Source: Propionibacteriaceae bacterium
GTDB lineage: Bacteria > Actinomycetota > Actinomycetes > Propionibacteriales > Propionibacteriaceae
Direction of reading: 5' to 3'
DNA length: 6,683 bases
NCBI GenBank assembly: GCA_025923975.1
Contig: JAICEV010000209.1
Coordinates: 1-6,683 of the forward strand
Shown: positions 1 through 5,817 of the stretch, one piece after another
Position numbering within the stretch: the first letter of the stretch is position 1
Layout: the number at the start of each line of letters is the position of its first letter
Notes under the pieces: generated by a model
Seen by the model: the letters and a program-made list of their open reading frames with translations, nothing else
What the model was told of the DNA's origin: nothing
Databases searched by the model: none
Made by a program: the position numbers and the translations under genes

Positions 1-33
1 ATCGTCACGCGAGGAGGTTAGCCAGCAGCGACC
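1..33 (+). other. Leader of crtT, probably with the end of an upstream gene
   Basis: A strong Shine-Dalgarno-like GAGGAGG lies at 11-17, but it sits 16 bases before the only usable crtT start (ATG at 34), farther than the usual 5-10. All three frames could hold the tail of an upstream gene: one ends at TAG 19-21 (in the crtT frame), one at TGA 35-37 (giving an ATGA overlap with crtT, like crtI/crtB), and one at TGA 45-47. By analogy with Streptomyces crtY-T-U, the upstream gene may be a lycopene cyclase. That is inference, because too little sequence is present to identify it. Confidence 0.3.
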
Positions 34-801
34 ATGATCACGACTGAGGACCTTGCAACAGCATTCGATGAAGTCGCGCCGAGTTACGACCTCATGGTGG
101 CGCTCAACCCTGGCTACCACGCGCATCTGCGCTCGGCCGCTGACGCATTGGTGGAGTGGCTCCCGGAATCGAAGTGGGCAGGCTCGCTGCGTCTGATTCG
201 TCTTCTTGATCTTGGTTGTGGGTCCGGGGCTTCTACGCTCGCTATGCAGCAGGCCGCAGCGGCGGCCGGTCTGCAATCCCTGATCGTGGGGATCGACGCG
301 TCCGTGGGCATGCTTCGGCAGGCGCGTGCCAAGTCCTGGCCCGCGGGTGTCCGGTTCGAGGTCGGTCAGGCCGAGGAGATCGCTCGGTCACCTGAGCCGT
401 TGGGCCTTGGCGATCGGGTTCAGGGCGCCTTTGCGGCGTACCTGTTCCGCAATGTCGCCGACCGCGATGCAGTACTCGGCGGGCTCTTCGATCTGCTCGC
501 CGACGATGGCGTGTTGGTCGTTCAGGAGTACTCGATCGAAGGATCGCGTCGCGCCCAGCTGGTCTGGACTTTGGCGTGTTGGCTGGTGATCATTCCGCTG
601 GGCTGGCTGACCTCTCGGCGGACACGGCTCTACCGCTACCTGTGGCGTAGCGTTCTGTCCTTCGACTCGATTCAGACTTTTGTCGATCGCCTGTATCGTG
701 CGGGTTTCGTCGACGTTGAGGTGCGCACTATGCCGGGTTGGCAGCGGGGGATATTGCACACTGTCCGTGCCCGCAAGCGGTCGGCTGCCTGGCGCTCCTG
801 A
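34..801 (+). CDS. crtT: SAM-dependent methyltransferase, CrtT-like
   Basis: A 255-residue class I (Rossmann-fold) methyltransferase. The SAM-binding motif I is LDLGCGSGA at residues 58-66, followed by the acidic post-I strand GIDAS (86-90) and a UbiE-like FRNV segment (138-141). The N-terminal YDLMVALNPGYHAHL region (18-32) resembles small actinobacterial carotenoid-cluster methyltransferases. A hydrophobic stretch at about 175-194, flanked by Arg-rich sequence, could dock the protein on a membrane or bind a lipophilic substrate. The start at ATG 34 is the only candidate: an in-frame stop lies at 19-21, and the domain begins within about ten residues. It lies directly upstream of crtU on the same strand, as in the Streptomyces crtYTU cluster, and this supports the symbol. 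The substrate is unknown. CrtU itself is thought to carry out the ring methyl shift, so CrtT may methylate something else. The methyltransferase fold is secure; the crtT name rests mainly on context. Confidence 0.8.
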   Translation: MITTEDLATAFDEVAPSYDLMVALNPGYHAHLRSAADALVEWLPESKWAGSLRLIRLLDLGCGSGASTLAMQQAAAAAGLQSLIVGIDASVGMLRQARAKSWPAGVRFEVGQAEEIARSPEPLGLGDRVQGAFAAYLFRNVADRDAVLGGLFDLLADDGVLVVQEYSIEGSRRAQLVWTLACWLVIIPLGWLTSRRTRLYRYLWRSVLSFDSIQTFVDRLYRAGFVDVEVRTMPGWQRGILHTVRARKRSAAWRS

Positions 802-904
802 TGTCAAATTTCCGACCATTGCGGACTTTTCGAGACCTAAAGGCTCGACCGCGGTTTCAAATCCCCGCAGCGGTCGGAAATTGGGGCGTGGGGGAGTCTG
901 CCTC
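802..904 (+). promoter_or_regulatory. Structured crtT-crtU intergenic element
   Basis: A perfect 11-base inverted repeat, AATTTCCGACC at 807-817 and GGTCGGAAATT at 872-882, continues inward (819-824 with 865-870) after one mismatch. In total 17 of 18 positions can pair, counting one G-U. The enclosed 40 bases hold a smaller hairpin (TCGAG 830-834 with CTCGA 844-848, plus CC/GG around a TAAA loop). An alternative 7-bp stem, CGACCGC 846-852 with GCGGTCG 870-876, uses the same right arm and excludes the long stem. The structure ends 8 bases before the crtU Shine-Dalgarno. It could be a leader RNA switch, a processing or stability element, or a DNA operator. No known riboswitch class is recognised, and no U-run follows, so a simple intrinsic terminator is unlikely. 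Confidence 0.55.
891..896 (+). promoter_or_regulatory. Shine-Dalgarno of crtU
   Basis: GGGGAG lies 8 bases before ATG 905. The crtU frame is open upstream into crtT (an earlier in-frame ATG is at 680), but only ATG 905 has a well-spaced ribosome binding site, and it places the FAD motif a normal distance from the N terminus. This fixes the start. Confidence 0.75.
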
Positions 905-2452
905 ATGATCATTGGGCGACGCGCGAGCTGGCGACCTGGCCGGGATGCTCGCGCTGTTCGTCACCCCGCGCCGCTGGGTGTGCCACGGCTGACCGAGTCT
1001 TCCAAGCCGGTCGTTGTCGCCGGCGGCGGCATTGCCGGCATCGCAGCTGCCGTCGGACTGGCCGAACGCGCTGTGCCAGTGATCATGATCGAACCGCATG
1101 ACCAGCTCGGCGGGCGGGTGCGTTCCTGGCCGGTGACGCACGGTAATGATCACGTCACAATGAGCCGGGGTTTTCATGCCTTCTTCCGCCAGTACTACAA
1201 CCTCCGGGCGTTGCTTCGACGGATCGATCCCGATCTCGATTCATTGATCGGACTCCCGGACTATCCACTGATCTTGGCGGGCGGTCACACCGACTCCTTC
1301 GCCACAATCCCACGGACTCCACCGCTCAACATTGCAGCTTTCGTTGCCCAGAGCCCAGCGTTTGGACTTCGTGATCTTGCCGCTGTCAAGATCTCGGCGG
1401 CCATGGAGCTGCTGGACGTCGATTTTCCGAGCACCTTCACTCGTTACGACGGGGAGAGCGCGAGCGCTTTTCTTGATCGACTTCACTTTCCGGCCACCGC
1501 TCGGCACCTGGCACTGGAGGTTTTCTCGCGGAGTTTCTTTGCACACCCCGATGACTTCTCGGCCGGCGAGCTCGTCGCCATGTTCCACGCGTACTTTCTC
1601 GGCTCCTCGGAGGGGCTGATCTTCGACGTACCGCGAGACGACTACGACAGCTGTCTCTGGCACCCGCTACGGCTTTATCTGGAGCGCCTCGGCAGCGAGG
1701 TCCATACCGGCGAGAGCATCGCCTGGGTGGATGCACGTCACGAGGCGCTGCGCGTCGGGCTGTCATCCGGCCGCGAGATCGAGGCCGCTGCGGTGGTGCT
1801 GGCGACCGATCCGGCAACGTTGCGACGGCTAGCGCTCGAGTCTGTGTTGGGTGATGAGGCGTGGCGGGAACGGGTAACGGCGACGCGTATTGCACCGCCG
1901 TTCGCAGTCTGGCGGCTGTGGCTGGATCGGCTTGTTGCGGACGATCGCCCCGCTTTCCTCGGCACCAGCGGTTTCGGTCCGCTGGACAACATCTCGGTAC
2001 TCGAACGCTTCGAGGAAGGTGCCCGCTGCTGGGCAGCAGCTCACGGCGGCTCGGTTGTCGAGCTCCATGCGTACGCGCTGGTCGAGCAGTCGGATGAGCG
2101 CGTGCTCAAGGATCGGCTGCTGGCTGAGCTGCATCGGGTGTATCCGGAGCTCAGGGAGGCCGCGATCCTTGCTGAGGAGTGGTTGCTCGAAGACGACTGC
2201 CCGCTATTGGACACCCGCCCGTGGGACCAGCGGCTGACCGTTGCCACACCGGACCCAAGGGTCGTGCTGGCTGGCGACGGCATTCGCTGCGATTTTCCGG
2301 TGGCACTCATGGAGCGGGCTGCTACGACCGGCATCCTTGCCGCCAACCAGCTTCTCCATATATATGGTGTAGCGGGCCAGGATCTCTGGACGGTGCCCAT
2401 ACGCTCTCGCCAGCGGCTTTTGACTACGCTGCACCGTTTTATTGCCCGTTAG
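905..2452 (+). CDS. crtU: Isorenieratene synthase (beta-carotene desaturase/methyl-shifting), CrtU
   Basis: A 515-residue FAD-dependent oxidoreductase of the carotenoid desaturase superfamily. The dinucleotide-binding motif VVVAGGGIAGIAAA is at about 36-49, followed by the ribose-binding acid E63 and the GGRVRSW motif (69-75). The C-terminal FAD-contacting block has AGDG at 456-459 followed by IRCDFPVALMERAATTG, then a terminal LWTVP segment; I recognise both from Streptomyces CrtU proteins. Known members convert the beta-ionone rings of beta-carotene into aromatic 1,2,5-trimethylphenyl-type rings by desaturation with a methyl shift, giving isorenieratene at the membrane. The first 33 residues are Arg/Pro-rich and unlike a core fold, so GTG 980 is an alternative start, but ATG 905 has the better ribosome binding site. 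It lies in an apparent operon with crtT, separated by a structured 103-base element that may set its expression. The length fits the family and there is no frameshift. Confidence 0.88.
   Translation: MIIGRRASWRPGRDARAVRHPAPLGVPRLTESSKPVVVAGGGIAGIAAAVGLAERAVPVIMIEPHDQLGGRVRSWPVTHGNDHVTMSRGFHAFFRQYYNLRALLRRIDPDLDSLIGLPDYPLILAGGHTDSFATIPRTPPLNIAAFVAQSPAFGLRDLAAVKISAAMELLDVDFPSTFTRYDGESASAFLDRLHFPATARHLALEVFSRSFFAHPDDFSAGELVAMFHAYFLGSSEGLIFDVPRDDYDSCLWHPLRLYLERLGSEVHTGESIAWVDARHEALRVGLSSGREIEAAAVVLATDPATLRRLALESVLGDEAWRERVTATRIAPPFAVWRLWLDRLVADDRPAFLGTSGFGPLDNISVLERFEEGARCWAAAHGGSVVELHAYALVEQSDERVLKDRLLAELHRVYPELREAAILAEEWLLEDDCPLLDTRPWDQRLTVATPDPRVVLAGDGIRCDFPVALMERAATTGILAANQLLHIYGVAGQDLWTVPIRSRQRLLTTLHRFIAR
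2356..2367. repeat. 12-bp perfect palindrome CCATATATATGG
   Basis: A perfect palindrome inside the 3' end of crtU, AT-rich against a GC-rich background. It encodes His-Ile-Tyr-Gly and uses ATA, a codon that is usually rare in GC-rich actinobacteria. It may be incidental, or a protein-binding site upstream of the LCP gene. Confidence 0.3.
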
Positions 2453-2466
2453 GAGCAGCGGCGGCC

Positions 2467-2607
2467 ATGCTTACCGTCGCAGTTCCATTGCGTGACGCCG
2501 GAACCGCCTATCATTACCGCGAACGCTGCGCCGGTGGGCGGGTGCATTGCGCGTGCAGGACTTGTGCGTATCGACTTGGGGGCTCTTCGTGTCACTGTCC
2601 TTTATGA
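2467..2607 (+). CDS. Possible 46-residue Cys/His-rich small protein
   Basis: A short ORF begins at ATG 2467, 14 bases after the crtU stop, with AGGAG at 2451-2455 overlapping that stop codon (11-base spacing). It ends in TGA at 2605-2607, which forms an ATGA overlap with the ATG 2604 of the LCP gene. The ATG at 2604 has no convincing ribosome binding site of its own, so translational coupling through this ORF would make sense. The product has six Cys (21, 28, 30, 33, 42, 44) and His at 16, 27 and 43, with CACRTC and CHC clusters that could bind metal. Against it: third-position G+C looks close to 50%, lower than in the neighbouring genes, it ends with a TTA codon, and no family is recognised. 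It may be a non-coding leader that happens to be open. Confidence 0.3.
   Translation: MLTVAVPLRDAGTAYHYRERCAGGRVHCACRTCAYRLGGSSCHCPL
2488..2514 (+). promoter_or_regulatory. Weak candidate promoter for the LCP gene
   Basis: TTGCGT (2488-2493) and TATCAT (2509-2514) resemble -35 and -10 boxes, but the 15-base spacer is short. They lie in the crtU-LCP gap, where a separate promoter is plausible. If this promoter is real, transcription would start inside the possible small ORF, so the two interpretations compete. Confidence 0.18.
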
Positions 2608-3635
2608 ACGATGCCCAATCGGCCGATCCGGATGCCGGCGCTCCGGCCACCCGACGGACACGCCGGACATGGCTGGCTGCAGTCCTCACCGCAGTTGCAC
2701 TGCTGCTCGTCGGAGCGCTCATCGCGGGCGCTCTTTACGCGCTTTCCATCGATCGAGCGGTTAATGACAACCTGCGGCACAACAGCGACCAGCTGCCCGC
2801 TGAAACGCCTACTGCCAAAGGCGAGAAGTCGCGACCAGCGAAGGGCTCAGATGAGGCGATCAACTACGTGCTGATGGGATCCGACAGCAGGGATATCGGA
2901 AACGCAGGGCATGGTCGCAGTGACGTCTTGATGGTCATGCATCTCACTGCGGATCGTAGGGACGCGTACATGATCTCGTTTCCGAGGGATATGTACGTTC
3001 CCATTCCGGGCCACGGAAAGAACAAGATCAACGCAGCATTCGCCTTTGGCGGGCCGCAGCTAACGGTCCGAACACTTGAGGGCCTGTTGGACACCCGCAT
3101 GGACCATGTAGTGCTGATCGATTTCGAGGGATTCATCCAGCTGACAGAGGAGCTTGGCGGCGTCCGGGTGTACAACAAGTACGCCTCGGTTTCGGGCGGC
3201 TACAACTTTCCCGTCGGCAACGTGACCCTTCGAGGTGAGGAAGCGCTGGCCTACGTGCGAGAGCGCAAACAACTGCCCCACGGCGATCTCGATCGAGCCG
3301 AGCGCCAGCGAGTCGTACTGCAAGCGATACTTGCCAAAGGCCTCGCCAGGGAGACGGTTTCGAATCCCTTCAAGTTCGTAAACTTTGCACGGGGCGTAGC
3401 GCGCCATGTCAGCGTCGATGATCGGCTAACCGAGCGTGAGTTGCGTAAGACGGCGCTCTCGCTGCGGATGAGCTCCAAGGACGTTCACATGCTCCAAGCG
3501 CCTATTTCTGGGTTCGGGACCAGCCCTACCAAGCAGAGCATCGACGTCGTCGATAGAAAGAAGCTGGCTCAACTTGCGAAGGCACTTCGAAACGACCAGA
3601 TGGACACCTACCTCGAGAAGTACCCGGAGGAATAG
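2604..3635 (+). CDS. LytR-CpsA-Psr (LCP) family cell-envelope glycopolymer ligase
   Basis: A 343-residue type II membrane protein. It has a short cytoplasmic tail ending in an RRTRR cluster (17-21), one transmembrane helix (about 23-47), a hydrophilic linker (48-84), then an LCP domain (about 86-243) and a C-terminal region. Family hallmarks are visible: GSDSRD (92-97), GRSD (104-107), the SFPRDMYVPIPG block (125-136), KINAAF (141-146), and YVRER (217-221) with DLDRAERQR (228-236). LCP proteins act outside the membrane and transfer polyprenyl-phosphate-linked glycopolymers (teichoic acid, arabinogalactan or capsule) to peptidoglycan; the polymer here is unknown. The start is uncertain. ATG 2604 gives a natural N terminus and an ATGA overlap with the preceding small ORF, GTG 2589 has GGGGG at 2578-2582 upstream, and TTG 2547 is also open. 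It is on the same strand as crtT-crtU and converges with the Rieske gene. No link to carotenoid chemistry is evident. Confidence 0.88.
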   Translation: MNDAQSADPDAGAPATRRTRRTWLAAVLTAVALLLVGALIAGALYALSIDRAVNDNLRHNSDQLPAETPTAKGEKSRPAKGSDEAINYVLMGSDSRDIGNAGHGRSDVLMVMHLTADRRDAYMISFPRDMYVPIPGHGKNKINAAFAFGGPQLTVRTLEGLLDTRMDHVVLIDFEGFIQLTEELGGVRVYNKYASVSGGYNFPVGNVTLRGEEALAYVRERKQLPHGDLDRAERQRVVLQAILAKGLARETVSNPFKFVNFARGVARHVSVDDRLTERELRKTALSLRMSSKDVHMLQAPISGFGTSPTKQSIDVVDRKKLAQLAKALRNDQMDTYLEKYPEE

Positions 3636-3641
3636 CGAGAA

Positions 3642-3657
3642 GGGTCACCACTGACCC
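3642..3657. terminator. Hairpin between convergent genes, possible bidirectional terminator
   Basis: GGGTCA-CCAC-TGACCC forms a 6-bp stem with a 4-base loop, 6 bases after the LCP stop and 20 bases after the end of the minus-strand Rieske gene. No clear T-run follows on either strand, so it is a weak terminator by sequence. Its place in the only gap between two convergent units supports the role. Confidence 0.4.
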
Positions 3658-3677
3658 GTCGCGGGCGAAGTGCTGGC

Positions 3678-4703
3678 TCAGCCAGGAAACTCGCCACGCT
3701 GGCGGAGCTCGTAGCGGCGTTCCGCGTACGCGAGGTCGTCCACCCAGAGCTTGCGAGCGGTTTGTCGGATCCCCGGCCGCACCAGTGGAGACAGCCAGCG
3801 CGCGACCTGAAAGCCCGGCCTCTCCGAATACGCGATGGTCGCCTCAGTGACCATGGTCCGGGGCAGGCTGTCGGCGCCAAGGCCAAGTGGTGTCGCGTGG
3901 GTCTCCACTACGCTGCCTGCACCTTCGCCCTCAGTGATGTGCATCACGATCGTCCGCCTGTCCGGACAGGTGAATTCGGCTCGTACCGGCACACCCCAGG
4001 TCCGGCTCAGGCGGAAGGTCACATCCACGACCAGCACCTGATCATCGCTGGCGTCGTCGTCGACAACTAGGTGGCTGAAGGCGTACGGGTGGAACCAGGA
4101 GCCGTGCCAGGGATCGAGCCGATTCGCAATGACATCCTCGGGTTCGCAGATGCCGGGCTTTGTGATCACCGCGCTGACCGACTCAGGTAGGGGCGGGCGT
4201 GCAGGCAGGGCGGGTCGATCAGTCGCCTCCTCCCCTTCGGTTGGCAGACCCACCCAGAGCAGCACACCATCGTCGTATGCCCGGTAAGGGCTCCAGGTCG
4301 GATCGCCGTTCTGGGTCAGCGCGAGGCCGTGCCACCGGCAGTACAGGGTGCCGTCGATCACCGGACACTTGTCCAAGAGCGCCCCAAGATGCGGGCACGC
4401 CCCCGGCCCCGCAACCAGTCCACCTGTCGTATTGCGCCAGAAGACCACCTCGCGACCCGCGATGGTGCGGGTCACCGATTCCTTTTGACCTACATCGCCG
4501 CTGGCGCCGGCCACGAACCAGCCGCCGCCGTTGCGCGATTGGGCTGTCCGCAATGCCGCGGCAATCCGAGCGGGTTTGGCCAACCGCCACGTCGCGGCCA
4601 TTCGGTTTTCGCGAGGTTGTGGGATGCGTTCGATGGGGATCCGCGAACGAGCGCGTGCTCTGGGGATCTGGGGCAGCGGGCTAATACGTGTCCTGAGTGA
4701 CAT
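3678..4703 (-). CDS. Rieske-type non-haem iron oxygenase in the carotenoid operon
   Basis: A 341-residue protein with an N-terminal Rieske [2Fe-2S] domain: CPHLG (C103, H105) and CRWHG (C122, H125). In the C-terminal half, D197-P-W-H200-G-S-W-F-H205 matches the D-x2-H-x4-H motif that bridges to and binds mononuclear iron in ring-hydroxylating oxygenase alpha subunits. D322 or D323, 117-118 residues after H205, is placed like the third iron ligand of the steroid oxygenase KshA (recalled as H181, H186, D304). So both cofactor sites look complete and a monooxygenase or hydroxylase activity is likely; it would need a separate reductase or ferredoxin, which is not in this window. The start at ATG 4703 lies inside crtB (23-base overlap) and is backed by a strong Shine-Dalgarno; the first 34 residues are Arg/Pro-rich, and M35 is a fallback with no ribosome binding site. 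It is co-transcribed with crtI-crtB and sits where Streptomyces clusters have crtV, of which it may be the counterpart. I infer a carotenoid substrate from context only. Confidence 0.82.
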   Translation of the reverse strand: MSLRTRISPLPQIPRARARSRIPIERIPQPRENRMAATWRLAKPARIAAALRTAQSRNGGGWFVAGASGDVGQKESVTRTIAGREVVFWRNTTGGLVAGPGACPHLGALLDKCPVIDGTLYCRWHGLALTQNGDPTWSPYRAYDDGVLLWVGLPTEGEEATDRPALPARPPLPESVSAVITKPGICEPEDVIANRLDPWHGSWFHPYAFSHLVVDDDASDDQVLVVDVTFRLSRTWGVPVRAEFTCPDRRTIVMHITEGEGAGSVVETHATPLGLGADSLPRTMVTEATIAYSERPGFQVARWLSPLVRPGIRQTARKLWVDDLAYAERRYELRQRGEFPG

Positions 4704-5817
4704 CGGTCGTACTCCTTCGCTGGTAAAGCTCGGCTCGCTTCTTGAGCGTTCGCGGACCTGTCACCATGATGCGGGCCGCCGTTGCGGCCTTGCGCGACGT
4801 CGGTACCCGTGCGCGTCGGGAGAAGACGTCGTAGCCATTGCGTTCGATCTCGGAAAGGATTCGGGCATAGAGGACCCGAGCGGCACCAACGCAACGCGCA
4901 GATCGTGGTGGCAGCATCGCGATTCCGGTATCAGCAAAGGAGTAGAGGGCCCGATTGCGTTCGATCTCATACGCCAGGAAGGCTCGCCACTCAGGGGTCG
5001 CCTGACGCTGTTCAAGATCAACATCAAAGAGCCGAAGATCATCTTGCGGTAGGTAGACCCGGCCTCGATCAAGGTCCTCGTCAACGTCGCGAATGAAGTT
5101 GGTGAGCTGAAAAGCCAACCCGAGGGATCGGGCAGGTGCCCGCGCCGCCTGGCTTGTGGGCTCGAGCACCGGCAGCATCATCTCCCCGATGACAGCCGCC
5201 GAGCCCTCCATGTAGGTGCGCAAGTCCTCCCACGTTTCGTACCTCGTCGTGGTCAGGTCCATCGCCATCGCGCCGAAGAAGCGGTCGAAATACTCCCGGG
5301 GAATGCCACATGTGATCACTGTGTGGACCACTGCTGCCATCACAGGATCGGTGTCGCCGCCCTCGGTCAAGCTGGTTCGGAATCTGTCAGCGAAAGCCTC
5401 CAGTCGGGCTCTGACGACGGAAGCGCGAGCCGAGCTTGCCGAAGGTCCCGATGCTCGCCATTCGACGCCGGGGCGCACCGGGTCGGGATCAGGCAGTGTG
5501 GGCTCCGGCTCGGTAGGAATGGAGTCTGGATCAGGGCTAGGACCATCTGGCGTGTGACCTATGGAAGATTCATGCTCTTCGACAGGGTCAGGGAGCACTT
5601 CGTCGAGGTTATATTTGATCAAGTGATGCCCATTAGGGAGATCAACGATGTCATCGGCCAGCCGACAGAGGGCATAAATAGCGTGTACGTGTTTGCGCTG
5701 CGGCTTGGGCAGTAAGGTGGCGCCCCAGAAGTATGTGGTGCCATACCGCCAGGTCAGCTTCGCACACTGTCGGTAACCCTCGGTCAACAGGGCTTCGTAT
5801 GACATCCACTCACTCAT
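4681..5817 (-). CDS. crtB: Phytoene synthase CrtB
   Basis: A 378-residue trans-isoprenyl diphosphate synthase (squalene/phytoene synthase family) that condenses two geranylgeranyl diphosphates into phytoene, the first committed carotenoid step. The two Mg-diphosphate-binding Asp motifs are present: DDIVD (55-59) and DVDED (244-248), the latter inside a typical family signature with FQLTNFIRD before it and RGRVYLP after it. The other family signature is at YMEGSAAVIGEMM (202-214). The odd part is an Asp/Glu/Pro-rich stretch at about 72-124 between the first Asp motif and the next helix, with PDP repeats, which makes the protein longer than usual CrtB. ATG 5817 overlaps the crtI stop as ATGA; the upstream ribosome binding site is poor, so translation is probably coupled to crtI. 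ATG 5805 (M5) is an alternative start. The 3' end carries the start and Shine-Dalgarno of the Rieske gene. Confidence 0.93.
   Translation of the reverse strand: MSEWMSYEALLTEGYRQCAKLTWRYGTTYFWGATLLPKPQRKHVHAIYALCRLADDIVDLPNGHHLIKYNLDEVLPDPVEEHESSIGHTPDGPSPDPDSIPTEPEPTLPDPDPVRPGVEWRASGPSASSARASVVRARLEAFADRFRTSLTEGGDTDPVMAAVVHTVITCGIPREYFDRFFGAMAMDLTTTRYETWEDLRTYMEGSAAVIGEMMLPVLEPTSQAARAPARSLGLAFQLTNFIRDVDEDLDRGRVYLPQDDLRLFDVDLEQRQATPEWRAFLAYEIERNRALYSFADTGIAMLPPRSARCVGAARVLYARILSEIERNGYDVFSRRARVPTSRKAATAARIMVTGPRTLKKRAELYQRRSTTDVTQDTY
4712..4717 (-). promoter_or_regulatory. Shine-Dalgarno of the Rieske gene, inside crtB
   Basis: On the minus strand AAGGAG lies 8 bases before ATG 4703, within the last codons of crtB. 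This is the best ribosome binding site in the minus-strand operon. It decides the Rieske start at 4703 over the internal M35. Confidence 0.75.

Noticed and set aside
807..882. Insertion sequence or MITE
   Set aside because: The arms are terminal inverted repeats in form, but I see no flanking target-site duplication and no transposase, and the size fits a leader element as well. It is kept as a regulatory candidate.
680..904. In-frame upstream extension of crtU (75 more residues, starting inside crtT)
   Set aside because: The extension overlaps crtT in another frame, runs through the structured intergenic repeat and has no well-placed ribosome binding site. ATG 905 has one and fits the family length.
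3673..3685. CTGGCTCAGCCAG palindrome at the end of the Rieske gene as a second terminator
   Set aside because: The loop would be only one base (or the stem only four pairs), it overlaps the coding end, and no T-run follows. It is unlikely to terminate transcription.
4199..5096. Several long plus-strand open frames opposite the Rieske gene and crtB
   Set aside because: They mirror the coding bias of the minus-strand genes, show Arg/Ser/Pro-rich non-family translations, and overlap proteins with clear motifs.
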